NCBI GenBank assembly: GCA_964556425.1
Contig: CAZKWC010000024.1
Coordinates: 1-44,034, forward strand
Source: JALQUL01 sp964556425
GTDB lineage: Bacteria > Pseudomonadota > Gammaproteobacteria > Burkholderiales > Burkholderiaceae_C
Reading direction: 5' to 3'
Length of the DNA: 44,034 nt
The notes under the pieces are model-generated. The model saw nothing but the letters and a program-made list of their open reading frames with translations, was not told the DNA's origin and ran no database searches. Both the position numbers and the translations under genes were made by a program. Shown piece after piece: positions 8,929 to 17,311 of the stretch (position 1 is the stretch's first letter; each line of letters starts with the position of its first letter).

Positions 8929-9843
8929 ATGGCTTTATTTTCAACTCGTGCTAAAGCAGCGTCAAAATCGTCCTCCCAGGCTCAATCTAGCACCGTATTG
9001 AGCAATGAGGAATTTAAAAGACGCGCAAAAAATCGACTAATAGGCTCTTTTGTGCTGGTGGTTTTTGCGGTACTGGGTTTTACTTGGTTACTCGACAGTC
9101 AACCTAGGCCAGCTATTAATGATGTGCCGGTCATTATTCCGTCGCTAGAGAACTCTCCTAATTGGTCATCAATTACAGCATCTGATACTTTAGCTTCTAA
9201 CAGTGCAACAGTTCATACTGCGCCAGCTAGTGCTCATCTGAGTTCTACAGCAAGTAACGTAGAGGCTTCGCCTTCCGTTAGCAATACGAGTTCTAGCCCT
9301 AGTCCTAGTCCTAGTCTCAATTCCTTAGCAAATCTACCTGTCGTAGCGGTTTCCAATGGGGTTTCTAGTGCTTCAAAACCTTCTATCGCCGCTTCTAGCG
9401 TTAAGCCTGCTAAAACCGCATCAGAGAGCAAGTTTGCGCAGGCGGCAAGTATGGCATTAACTGCCCAAGAAAAAGACAAGCAAAAAGACAAGCTGCAGGA
9501 TAAACAAAAACAACAAGAACAAGATAATGCACGCAAAAAAGAAGATTTATTTGTAAGTGCTGCCAAGTTGCCCAACACCAGCAAACCTAATCCCGATACA
9601 GCAGCTGCTAGTTCAGGTCAGTTTATTATTCAGGTCGGTGCTTATGCTGATGTGAATAAAGCCAAAGAAATCAAATCTAAGTTAGAAGCAGCTGGATTAA
9701 CGGCATTTACGCAAAATGTAAAAAGTAATGGAGTGGATTTGATTCGTGTTAGGGTTGGCCCTTTTGCATCTAAAAATGCGGCCGAACAAAACACGGCTAA
9801 AGTCAAAGCACTAGGCCTTTCAGCGATTGTTTCAAGTAAATAA
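8929..9843 (+). CDS. SPOR domain cell-division protein (DedD/FtsN-like)
   Basis: A 304-residue bitopic inner-membrane protein. Residues 1-36 are a basic cytoplasmic tail ending in EEFKRRAKNRLIG. Residues about 37-56 form one membrane span. A long Ser/Ala/Pro linker follows, including a run of Ser-Pro repeats and a Lys/Gln/Asp-rich charged stretch near residues 180-205. The last 80 residues are a SPOR domain (GQFIIQVGAYADVNKAKEIKS ... RVRVGPFASKNAAEQ), which binds denuded septal peptidoglycan. The FolC-adjacent SPOR protein of betaproteobacteria is usually followed by cvpA and purF; here purF follows directly. The role in septation is inferred from the domain. Confidence 0.88.
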   Translation: MALFSTRAKAASKSSSQAQSSTVLSNEEFKRRAKNRLIGSFVLVVFAVLGFTWLLDSQPRPAINDVPVIIPSLENSPNWSSITASDTLASNSATVHTAPASAHLSSTASNVEASPSVSNTSSSPSPSPSLNSLANLPVVAVSNGVSSASKPSIAASSVKPAKTASESKFAQAASMALTAQEKDKQKDKLQDKQKQQEQDNARKKEDLFVSAAKLPNTSKPNPDTAAASSGQFIIQVGAYADVNKAKEIKSKLEAAGLTAFTQNVKSNGVDLIRVRVGPFASKNAAEQNTAKVKALGLSAIVSSK

Positions 9844-10179
9844 TTTTTTCGAAAATAAGATTATGAGGGGCGAATTGCGCCCCTTGGTGAATATTTAGTT
9901 CGTACCAACATACATTTGAACCTTGGTTCAAATGGGTTCATTTTTTAAAGTAACTGTTGTAAATTCGTGTTGAAAATATGTCTATAGCATCAATTATTGC
10001 AAATAGCCCTTATTAGGCACAGTCGATTATGAACTCACTCTATTTTGGAGGGTCAAAATCTTCAGTAATATAGGTTTATCAATTGCTGTTAAGAGTGTTT
10101 CAAGCCGTGATGTTATAGTTTTTTTCAATATTGAGTTTTCTGCATCTCAGCACCATTTCAATTCAATTAGGTATTAAGC
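9844..10179. other. Intergenic before purF, 336 bases; cvpA absent
   Basis: Near its start is a GC-rich hairpin (9867-9872 with 9878-9883) without a T run, probably the end of the SPOR transcript. A 22-base perfect inverted repeat follows at 9913-9934. The rest holds no gene that I can support; in particular there is no reading frame resembling cvpA. Confidence 0.6.
9913..9934. promoter_or_regulatory. 22-base perfect inverted repeat upstream of purF
   Basis: The ten-base arm CATTTGAACC and its exact complement are separated by TT. Six T follow at 9941-9946 after a short gap, so it could be a terminator for the SPOR gene, or a protein-binding operator for purF, whose start is about 245 bases downstream. 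It does not match the enterobacterial PurR box. Confidence 0.5.
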
Positions 10180-11625
10180 ATGTGTGGAATTATTGGGGTA
10201 GTAAGTCAAGCACCCGTCAACCAGTTAATTTATGATGGTTTATTATTGTTGCAACATCGTGGCCAAGATGCTGCGGGTATTGCCACAGAACTCGATCGTA
10301 AATTTTATATTCATAAAGCCAAGGGCATGGTGCGTGATGTATTTCGCACCCGCAATATGCGCTCCTTGCCTGGTAACTTAGGCTTAGGTCAAGTGCGTTA
10401 TCCAACTGCTGGTGATGCCTATAGCGAAGAAGAAGCTCAGCCGTTTTACGTCAATGCTCCTTATGGTTTGGTACTGGTGCATAACGGTAATTTAACCAAC
10501 GCTACTGCTTTAAAAGCGCAATTGTTTACCGCCGACCGACGTCACATTAACACCAATAGCGACTCTGAAGTTTTATTAAATGTATTGGCCGATGAGTTGG
10601 AAAAAGCCACTCGTAATAGTGTCGATTTAAAGGCCGAGGATGTGTTTGCAGCAGTAGCCGGAGTTCATAAAAGAGTGCGCGGCTCTTATGCAGTGGTCAC
10701 CATGATTGCTGGTTATGGATTGTTAGCTTTCCGTGATCCGTTTGGTATTCGTCCTTTGGTCATGGGGCGACATAAGGCTGAAAATGGCGCATCAGATTCG
10801 ATTATGTTTGCCAGCGAGTCGGTCGCCTTAGAGGGCACAGGATATAAATTAGACCGTGACGTACAACCTGGTGAGGCTATTTTTGTCAAAAGTGATGGTA
10901 CTTTTGCCGCCCAGCAATGTGCCGAGTCACCTTCCTTAATTCCATGCATATTTGAATATGTTTATTTAGCCCGCCCTGATTCTGTGATTGACGGTATTTC
11001 TGTTTATCAGGCTCGTTTAAATATGGGTGAGACCCTTGCAAAACGGTTGGTCTCTACTATGCCGCCTAACGAAATCGATGTGGTCATTCCAATTCCAGAA
11101 TCGAGTCGCCCAAGTGCTGCGCAATTGGCTCATTTATTAGGATTGCCTTACCGTGAGGGGTTTGTGAAAAACCGCTATGTAGGCCGTACCTTTATTATGC
11201 CTGGGCAAGAGCAACGTAAAAAATCAGTGCGTGAAAAACTCAATGTGATTGCCAGCGAGTTTAAAGGTCGCAATGTGTTGTTAGTCGATGACTCAATTGT
11301 GCGCGGTACTACTAGCAAAGAAATTGTACAAATGGCCCGTGACGCAGGTGCTCGTAAAGTGTATATGGCCAGTGCAGCGCCACCAGTACGTTATCGTAAT
11401 GTCTATGGTATTGATATGCCACGTGCTTCTGACTTAGTAGCTCACGACCGTACCATAGAAGAAATCGAAGCTAAAATTGGTTGTGATAAATTAATTTATC
11501 AAGACCTAGATGCAATGCGTGCCGCCATTAACAAACTCAATACCGATATCAAAGGTTTTGAAGCTTCTTGTTTTGATGGCCAATACATTACTGGTGACAT
11601 CTCTGATTCATTGGTGAATCCATAA
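10180..11625 (+). CDS. purF: Amidophosphoribosyltransferase PurF
   Basis: PurF transfers the amide nitrogen of glutamine to PRPP, the committed step of purine synthesis in the cytosol. It starts MCGIIGVV, so Cys2 becomes the N-terminal nucleophile after methionine removal, which fixes the start codon. The glutaminase half shows LLLLQHRGQDAAGIAT and VHNGNLTN. The phosphoribosyltransferase half shows IPIPESSRPSA and the PRPP loop VLLVDDSIVRGTT near residues 366-378. At 481 aa it is slightly shorter than the E. coli enzyme, at the C terminus. gltX follows after 57 bases. Its neighbours folC and metY are the usual ones for this lineage. Confidence 0.97.
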   Translation: MCGIIGVVSQAPVNQLIYDGLLLLQHRGQDAAGIATELDRKFYIHKAKGMVRDVFRTRNMRSLPGNLGLGQVRYPTAGDAYSEEEAQPFYVNAPYGLVLVHNGNLTNATALKAQLFTADRRHINTNSDSEVLLNVLADELEKATRNSVDLKAEDVFAAVAGVHKRVRGSYAVVTMIAGYGLLAFRDPFGIRPLVMGRHKAENGASDSIMFASESVALEGTGYKLDRDVQPGEAIFVKSDGTFAAQQCAESPSLIPCIFEYVYLARPDSVIDGISVYQARLNMGETLAKRLVSTMPPNEIDVVIPIPESSRPSAAQLAHLLGLPYREGFVKNRYVGRTFIMPGQEQRKKSVREKLNVIASEFKGRNVLLVDDSIVRGTTSKEIVQMARDAGARKVYMASAAPPVRYRNVYGIDMPRASDLVAHDRTIEEIEAKIGCDKLIYQDLDAMRAAINKLNTDIKGFEASCFDGQYITGDISDSLVNP

Positions 11626-11682
11626 CTAGACTTTGCCTCAATTACTTTAGCATTACCCAATTTAATATTAAAAAATACTCCA

Positions 11683-13077
11683 ATGACTACCAGCCGTATT
11701 CGTACCCGTTTTGCTCCTTCACCAACTGGTTTTATCCATTTAGGTAATATTCGTTCAGCTTTATACCCATGGGCTTTTGCTAGGGCTACGGGTGGTGATT
11801 TTATTTTGCGAATTGAAGACACCGATTTAGAGCGTTCGAGCCAAGCTTCGGTCGATGTGATTATTGAGGGTATGAAATGGTTGGGTCTTGATCATGACGA
11901 GGGTCCTTTTTATCAGACTCAGCGCCTTGATCGTTACAAAGAAGTGCTGGCGCAATTAGTGCAAGCAGGTCATGTTTATCCTTGTTATACCTCAGTTCAA
12001 GAGCTAGACGCGCTGCGTGAAGCACAAATGGCGGCCAAAGAAAAACCACGTTATAACGGTACTTGGAGGCCAGAACCTGGCAAGGTTTTACCGGCTATTC
12101 CAGAGGGCGTTAAACCTGTTTTGCGTTTTAAAAATCCTTTAACAGGTAGCGTGATTTGGGAAGATAAGGTCAAGGGTAAAATTGAAATCAGCAATGAAGA
12201 ATTAGATGATTTAGTCATCGCTCGCCCTGATGGCACGCCCACTTATAACTTCTGTGTAGTGGTTGATGACATTGATATGCAAATTACCCACGTCATTCGT
12301 GGTGATGATCATGTCAACAATACACCACGTCAAATTAATATTTTTAAAGCTTTAGGTCATGAAGTGCCTGTTTATGCTCATTTACCAACGGTGTTAAACG
12401 AGCAAGGCGAAAAAATGAGCAAGCGTAATGGCGCTAAAGCCGTTACGCAATATGCCAAAGAGGGTTATTTGCCTGAAGCCATGATTAATTATTTGGCGCG
12501 GTTAGGCTGGAGTCATGGCGATGATGAAATTTTTTCACGTGAGCAATTTTTATCTTGGTTTAACCTTGATCATTTAGGCCGTAGTGCGGCTCAATTTGAC
12601 GAAGCCAAGTTGCGTTGGGTGAATGCACAACATATTAAAACGACATCTGATGACGCATTAGCTAGCATGGTTCAAGCTATTTTGTTAGAACAAGGCATTC
12701 AAGCCGATGATCGCTTAGCGGCTATTTGTGCCATGTTTAAAGACCGCTGCGACACCTTATTGGTTTTGGCCAATTGGGCAGCTAAGTTTTATACACCGGT
12801 TACTATTGCCTCAGAAGACTATGCCAAACACGTCACACCCGCTGTGTTGCCAGCTTTAGAAGCATTTGCGCAGGCATTACAAAGCTGCGAATGGACAGTA
12901 GCAGGAGTGGCCGCCACCATTAAACAATCCCTTGCTGATTTTGGTTTAAAAATGCCGCAGTTGGCAATGCCAGTGCGAGTTTTAACTGCCGGCACAGCGC
13001 AAACCCCATCGGTTGATGCTATGCTGGTGTTAATGGGCCGCGAGACGGTTATAACAAGGCTTGCTTCAAGGCTTTAA
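11683..13077 (+). CDS. gltX: Glutamyl-tRNA synthetase GltX
   Basis: A class I aminoacyl-tRNA synthetase that charges tRNA-Glu in the cytosol. The HIGH-type motif is in RFAPSPTGFIHLGNIRSAL at the N terminus. The catalytic KMSKR motif is EKMSKRNGAKAV near residue 245, with DDHVNNTPRQINIFKALG just before it. Length (464 aa) and the absence of a zinc-binding cysteine knot fit the usual bacterial discriminating enzyme. It ends in convergent overlap with the hydrolase gene: the last 29 bases of each are shared on opposite strands, so no room is left for a terminator between them. Confidence 0.97.
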   Translation: MTTSRIRTRFAPSPTGFIHLGNIRSALYPWAFARATGGDFILRIEDTDLERSSQASVDVIIEGMKWLGLDHDEGPFYQTQRLDRYKEVLAQLVQAGHVYPCYTSVQELDALREAQMAAKEKPRYNGTWRPEPGKVLPAIPEGVKPVLRFKNPLTGSVIWEDKVKGKIEISNEELDDLVIARPDGTPTYNFCVVVDDIDMQITHVIRGDDHVNNTPRQINIFKALGHEVPVYAHLPTVLNEQGEKMSKRNGAKAVTQYAKEGYLPEAMINYLARLGWSHGDDEIFSREQFLSWFNLDHLGRSAAQFDEAKLRWVNAQHIKTTSDDALASMVQAILLEQGIQADDRLAAICAMFKDRCDTLLVLANWAAKFYTPVTIASEDYAKHVTPAVLPALEAFAQALQSCEWTVAGVAATIKQSLADFGLKMPQLAMPVRVLTAGTAQTPSVDAMLVLMGRETVITRLASRL

Positions 13078-13852
13078 GCACCTCAATGGGCGCCTCTGAC
13101 ATTAAAGAATGTCCGGCGTCCACTCGAAAGACTTGTGCATTAGGAATTTTATCGATTAATGACTGAGCCGCTTTAGCAGGTGTCATTTGGTCTTGATTAC
13201 CTAAAATAAAACTAGTTTTTGCCTGTACTTTGCTGGCCGCATTTTCTCCATTGCTGTAGCTATCACAAGCTTTGAATCCAGCATAAAACACATTGGTAGT
13301 GGCATTGCTTTTGAGCGTTTTTCGCATTAAGGCGTTGGCTGCTCCGTAAGTCCATACCCCGCTAGCTTGATTGTTTGCGGTTAAAGCCAAGCGACTATGT
13401 GAAAACTGATTGACTAATGCAATTGCTTTTTCTGGATTATTGACCGAAGCCTCTAATAATGCGGCTGACACTTTCATTGGGTAGGCTGTGCCAACTAAAA
13501 CTAAATGTTGGATTCGCTGCGGAATTTGACTAGCCGTTTCTAGGGCAATTAATGAGCCAAAACTGTGACCCACTAAACTCGCTTTTTCAATTTGAAATTG
13601 GTCCAGTATTTCAATAATCACTTGGCTGGCAAGCTCTACGCTGGTGGGGGCTTGACCTTGACTTTTGCCTTGGCCGGGTAGGTCAATGGCCAACACGTTC
13701 CAGCCATGATAGGCCATATACCTTGATTGTGTTTGCCAAACGCTATGATCGTTTAATACACCATGTATAAATACTAGGGTAGGCAAATTAGCTTGAAAGG
13801 TTTTATTGGCGGTGTAGGCAAAGACAGGCCCCGATTGAAGATTAATCCACAT
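13049..13852 (-). CDS. Alpha/beta hydrolase
   Basis: A 267-residue alpha/beta-hydrolase fold protein with the nucleophile elbow LVGHSFGSLIAL (Ser in GHSFGS near residue 113), the oxyanion-region LVFIHGVLNDHSVW near residue 30 and a late catalytic histidine in VDAGHSLMSEAP. An aspartate in LGNQDQMTPAKAA completes a plausible triad. No signal peptide is visible, so it is probably cytosolic. It starts 12 bases after metY ends on the same strand and is likely co-transcribed with it. The sequence does not reveal the substrate; the neighbouring metY does not by itself make it a homoserine acetyltransferase, which has a different, longer pattern. Confidence 0.85.
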   Translation of the reverse strand: MWINLQSGPVFAYTANKTFQANLPTLVFIHGVLNDHSVWQTQSRYMAYHGWNVLAIDLPGQGKSQGQAPTSVELASQVIIEILDQFQIEKASLVGHSFGSLIALETASQIPQRIQHLVLVGTAYPMKVSAALLEASVNNPEKAIALVNQFSHSRLALTANNQASGVWTYGAANALMRKTLKSNATTNVFYAGFKACDSYSNGENAASKVQAKTSFILGNQDQMTPAKAAQSLIDKIPNAQVFRVDAGHSLMSEAPIEVLKALKQALL

Positions 13853-13864
13853 AAATATTCTCTT

Positions 13865-15166
13865 TTAAGCTTTGGTTTTTTCTGCTGTTTTAAGGGCTTT
13901 TTGCAAATCTGCAATTAGGTCGTCGGGGTTTTCTAGACCAATAGATAAACGAATGGTGCCCTCTGTAATACCGCTTTGTTCTAGCGCTTTTGCATCCATC
14001 CTAAAATGGGTAGTGGATGCAGGATGAATCACTAAACTTTTACTGTCGCCCACATTGGCTAAATGGCTAAAAATTTGCAAGGCTTCAACAAAAGCTTTAC
14101 CTTGCTGACGACTGCCGGCTAAATCAAAACTAAACACCGAGCTTGCGCCTTTAGGCAATAATTGTTGTGCTAAAGCATAATCGGTATGGCTTTGTAATGA
14201 TGGATGACCGACTCGTTTAACAAAGGGGTGCTGGGCTAAAAATTCAATGATTTTGTGAGTGTTGGAAATATGCTTTTCCATACGTAAACCCAAGGTTTCA
14301 ATGCCTTGTAAAATAAGCCATGCACTGTGAGGACTTAAGCAAGCACCAAAGTCACGCAGACCTTCTCGGCGGGCACGTAATAAAAATGGTGCCACACTGC
14401 TTTCTTCGCTAAACACCATTTGATGAAATCCATCGTAGGCTTGTGTGAGCTGTGGGAATAGTCCTGATGCCTCGTAGTCAAAACTACCTCCATCAATTAA
14501 CACGCCCCCAATGACAGTGCCATGGCCACTTAAAAATTTGGTCGCAGAATGTACGATTAAATCGGCACCTAATTGAAAGGGTTGAATTAAATAGGGCGTG
14601 GTAAGAGTAGAGTCCACTAACAAAGGCACACCCGCTTGGTGTGCAATTTTGCTGACCTCTGGAATGTTTAAGACGTTCATACCGGGGTTACCGACCGTCT
14701 CGCCAAAAAACAATCTTGTATTGGGTTGTACAGCGGCCTTCCAAGCGACCAAATTACCAGGCTCAACAAAGGTGGTTTGAATGCCAAAGCGTGATAGGGT
14801 GTAGTGCAATAAGTTATGCGAACCCCCATACAAAGCGGCCGAAGCCACAATGTGCGAGCCGGCATCCATTAAGGTGCTAATAGCCAAAAACAAAGCTGCT
14901 TGTCCACTAGCAGTACTGATGGCGCCAACACCGCCTTCTAGGGCGCTCATTCTTTGTTCTAGCACTGCATTAGTGGGGTTGCTAATGCGTGAATAAACAT
15001 GACCAGGTTGTTCTAGGTTAAAAAGGGACTGAGCATGATCGCTTGAGTCAAACACAAAAGAAGTGCTTAGGTGAATGGGAACGGCCCTTGCACCGGTGCT
15101 TGCATCGGGCGCAGCCCCAGCATGTAGGGCTAAAGTATCAAATCCAGGGTCAGAAAATCCAGCCAT
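13865..15166 (-). CDS. metY: O-acetylhomoserine/O-succinylhomoserine sulfhydrylase (Cys/Met PLP enzyme)
   Basis: A PLP enzyme of the cystathionine gamma-synthase family that makes homocysteine from an activated homoserine and sulfide in direct-sulfhydrylation methionine synthesis. It shows YSRISNPTNAVLEQRMSALEGG, SGQAALFLAI and the PLP lysine motif VHSATKFLSGHGT near residue 212. The length (433 aa) and the FGETVGNPGMNVLNI stretch fit the longer O-acetylhomoserine type (MetY) better than the roughly 400-aa MetZ, but substrate choice cannot be read with certainty. A good ribosome binding site (AAGGA) precedes the ATG. It is divergent from the CBS gene across 102 bases and leads an operon with the hydrolase. 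Confidence 0.9.
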   Translation of the reverse strand: MAGFSDPGFDTLALHAGAAPDASTGARAVPIHLSTSFVFDSSDHAQSLFNLEQPGHVYSRISNPTNAVLEQRMSALEGGVGAISTASGQAALFLAISTLMDAGSHIVASAALYGGSHNLLHYTLSRFGIQTTFVEPGNLVAWKAAVQPNTRLFFGETVGNPGMNVLNIPEVSKIAHQAGVPLLVDSTLTTPYLIQPFQLGADLIVHSATKFLSGHGTVIGGVLIDGGSFDYEASGLFPQLTQAYDGFHQMVFSEESSVAPFLLRARREGLRDFGACLSPHSAWLILQGIETLGLRMEKHISNTHKIIEFLAQHPFVKRVGHPSLQSHTDYALAQQLLPKGASSVFSFDLAGSRQQGKAFVEALQIFSHLANVGDSKSLVIHPASTTHFRMDAKALEQSGITEGTIRLSIGLENPDDLIADLQKALKTAEKTKA

Positions 15167-15198
15167 ATCATCCTTTTTTTGAACAAAATATAAAATAA

Positions 15199-15229
15199 TT
15201 GTGAAATTATCGCTATTGTGGACTATATT
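15199..15229 (+). promoter_or_regulatory. Candidate sigma-70 promoter for the CBS gene
   Basis: TTGTGA at 15199-15204 and TATATT at 15224-15229 are spaced by 19 bases (18 to an overlapping hexamer), about 40 bases before the start codon. It is a weak match and is offered only as a candidate. Confidence 0.25.
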
Positions 15230-15268
15230 TGAGGCGTTACCAACCTTTACCCACAGGGTGCGAAAATT

Positions 15269-15724
15269 ATGAAAGTTAGCGATATTCTTCGAGTCAAAGG
15301 CAATACTCTTTACACCGCCAATGCAGACGAGCCTTTAGCCAATGCCATTTCTATTATGGCTGAAAAAGACATGGGCTCATTAGTTGTCATGGAGCATGGC
15401 GAGCTAGTCGGCATGCTCACCTTCCGTGAAGTCATACAAACAGTGGTTAAAAATGGTGGTTTGGTGGGGAAAACCTTGGTTAGAACGGCCATGGATGATG
15501 CGCCTTTAACCTGCACCTCCGAAACTGAATTAGACGAAGTACGCCGCATGATGTTAGATCGCCATGCGCGCTATATGCCCGTAATGGATAACCGCATGTT
15601 AATGGGTGTGATTAGTTTTTATGATGTGGCAAAAGCCGTTGTAGATAGCCAAAATTTCGAAAATAAAATGCTAAAAGCTTATATTCGAGATTGGCCTGAC
15701 ACTGAAGACGGTAGTATCAATTGA
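15269..15724 (+). CDS. CBS-domain pair protein
   Basis: This 151-residue protein is almost entirely a tandem pair of CBS motifs (residues about 8-60 and 78-130): MAEKDMGSLVVMEHGELVGM and MLDRHARYMPVMDNRMLMGV are the repeat cores. Such pairs bind adenosine nucleotides and act as energy or ligand sensors for partner proteins. There is no attached effector domain, so the partner is unknown. Stand-alone CBS proteins next to aroC are familiar in Burkholderiales, but the link seems to be conserved location rather than shared chemistry. Confidence 0.9.
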   Translation: MKVSDILRVKGNTLYTANADEPLANAISIMAEKDMGSLVVMEHGELVGMLTFREVIQTVVKNGGLVGKTLVRTAMDDAPLTCTSETELDEVRRMMLDRHARYMPVMDNRMLMGVISFYDVAKAVVDSQNFENKMLKAYIRDWPDTEDGSIN

Positions 15725-15910
15725 TTTAAAATCATAGATACTTGCAATGGGTCGCTTGAGATGCTTTGGCAAAACTCAAGTACAGCTGCAAATGCTGTTA
15801 GTAGCGGGGCAACAGCTTGAATAAGCTTAAAGCACTATCACTAGGCCGTTTAAAAAATTGCAAATAGTAAGCCTTTGCCATGTAAATTTTTACTTGGTTA
15901 AAGCTTTATG

Positions 15911-15946
15911 CGCTCCTTTTGTTAAAGGGGCGTGCCTTTATTTTTG
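15911..15946 (+). terminator. Hairpin between CBS gene and aroC, possible terminator
   Basis: A 9-bp stem with one G-T pair (15911-15919 with 15924-15932) and a TGTT loop is followed four bases later by a T-rich run. It may end the CBS transcript, or lie in the aroC leader, 35 bases before the aroC start. Confidence 0.4.
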
Positions 15947-15967
15947 ATATTTTTATTTCATCTCACC

Positions 15968-17050
15968 ATGTCTGGTAATACTTTTGGCAATTTATTTGCA
16001 GTCACTAATTTTGGCGAATCGCACGGCCCTGCAATTGGTTGTATTGTGGACGGTTGCCCACCTGGTCTAGAGCTTTCAGAAGCCGATTTACAGGGTGATT
16101 TAGATCGCCGTAGGCCGGGCACTTCTAAATTTGTCACTCAGCGCAACGAGCCCGATCAAGTTGAAATATTAAGTGGAATTTACCAAGGTAAAACTACAGG
16201 TACTCCCATTGCTTTATTGATTCGTAACACCGATCAGCGCAGCAAAGATTACGGTGATATTTTGCAAACCTTTAGGCCTGGTCATGCCGATTACACCTAT
16301 TTTCAAAAATATGGTATTCGTGATCCACGCGGTGGCGGACGCTCATCTGCTCGCATGACCGCTCCTATGGTGGCAGCCGGTGCCATTGCTAAAAAATGGC
16401 TCAATTTAAAATTTGGCATAGAGTTCAAAGCCTGCATGACGCAAATAGGTGAGCTAGCTATTCCATTCGAATCTTGGGATTTTGTGCCTCACAACCCATT
16501 TTTTGCCCCGTGTGAGAATGTAAAACCATTTGAAGACTATATGGAGGCTTTGCGCAAAAACCACGACTCTTGCGGAGCCCGTATAAGGTTGGTGGCTACC
16601 AAAGTACCAGTGGGTTTGGGCCAACCCTTATACGATAAATTAGATGCCGATATTGCATATGCCATGATGGGTATTAATGCCGTTAAAGGGGTAGAAATTG
16701 GTGCCGGTTTTGCGAGTGTGAGCCAAAAGGGCAGTTTTCATGGTGACTCATTAACGCCTACTGGTTTTTTAAGCAATAATTCTGGCGGGGTCTTGGGCGG
16801 AATCAGTACAGGTCAAGATATTGAAGTGAGTATTGCGATTAAGCCAACTAGTTCGATTCTGACGCCGCGTCAGACCATAGATTCAAATGGTCAACCTGCA
16901 GACGTCATTACTAAAGGTAGGCATGACCCATGTGTAGGAATTAGGGCCGCCCCAATTGCAGAAGCAATGTTGGCATTGGTGATTATGGAGCATGTTATGC
17001 AAAATAGAGCCCAGTGTAATGATGTGAATTCGGGTTTAAATCCCATCTAA
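15968..17050 (+). CDS. aroC: Chorismate synthase AroC
   Basis: AroC converts EPSP to chorismate with reduced FMN, the last step of the shikimate pathway in the cytosol. It starts MSGNTFGNLFAVTNFGESHG, with the family signatures GESHGPAIGCIVDG, RPGHADYTYFQKYG and RGGGRSSAR. The C-terminal FMN/substrate stretch is KGRHDPCVGIRA. I place the start at the ATG at 15968 (360 aa), where homologues begin; an in-frame ATG 36 bases upstream would add a hydrophobic dozen residues not found in the family. The flavin it needs could come from the rib operon in this window. Confidence 0.97.
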   Translation: MSGNTFGNLFAVTNFGESHGPAIGCIVDGCPPGLELSEADLQGDLDRRRPGTSKFVTQRNEPDQVEILSGIYQGKTTGTPIALLIRNTDQRSKDYGDILQTFRPGHADYTYFQKYGIRDPRGGGRSSARMTAPMVAAGAIAKKWLNLKFGIEFKACMTQIGELAIPFESWDFVPHNPFFAPCENVKPFEDYMEALRKNHDSCGARIRLVATKVPVGLGQPLYDKLDADIAYAMMGINAVKGVEIGAGFASVSQKGSFHGDSLTPTGFLSNNSGGVLGGISTGQDIEVSIAIKPTSSILTPRQTIDSNGQPADVITKGRHDPCVGIRAAPIAEAMLALVIMEHVMQNRAQCNDVNSGLNPI

Positions 17051-17080
17051 GTCGTTCTAATTTTTTCTAAAGGAGTCAAT

Positions 17081-17269
17081 ATGCCAACAATACAAGTGCA
17101 TTTAATGGAAGGCCGTACGGTCGAACAAAAAAAAGAGTTAGTGAAAGCATTAACCGATGCCACCGTAAAAACTTTAGGTGGTTCGCCCGAGTCAGTTGAT
17201 ATTTTGTTATATGACATCAAGCGTCATGACTGGGCCACTGGCGGGGAATTATGGAGTGAGAAAAAATAA
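17081..17269 (+). CDS. 4-oxalocrotonate tautomerase-family protein
   Basis: A 62-residue tautomerase-superfamily protein. The second residue is the catalytic Pro that becomes N-terminal after methionine removal (MPTIQVHLMEGRT). The rest shows the family pattern KELVKALTDATVKTLGG and a conserved basic residue in YDIKRHDWA. Such small enzymes form hexamers. A strong ribosome binding site, AAAGGAG, sits 7 bases before the ATG. No aromatic-ring degradation genes are nearby, so the natural substrate is unknown. The MFS gene follows at once, so the two are co-transcribed. Confidence 0.9.
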   Translation: MPTIQVHLMEGRTVEQKKELVKALTDATVKTLGGSPESVDILLYDIKRHDWATGGELWSEKK

Positions 17270-17311
17270 TTGAACCCAGTTCAAGAATCTTCCACTTCAA
17301 AGGTGCCTACT

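Noticed and set aside
9913..9946. GGTTCAAAT-like stretch resembling a tRNA T-loop
   Set aside because: There is no matching acceptor, D or anticodon arm; the motif is half of a perfect inverted repeat.
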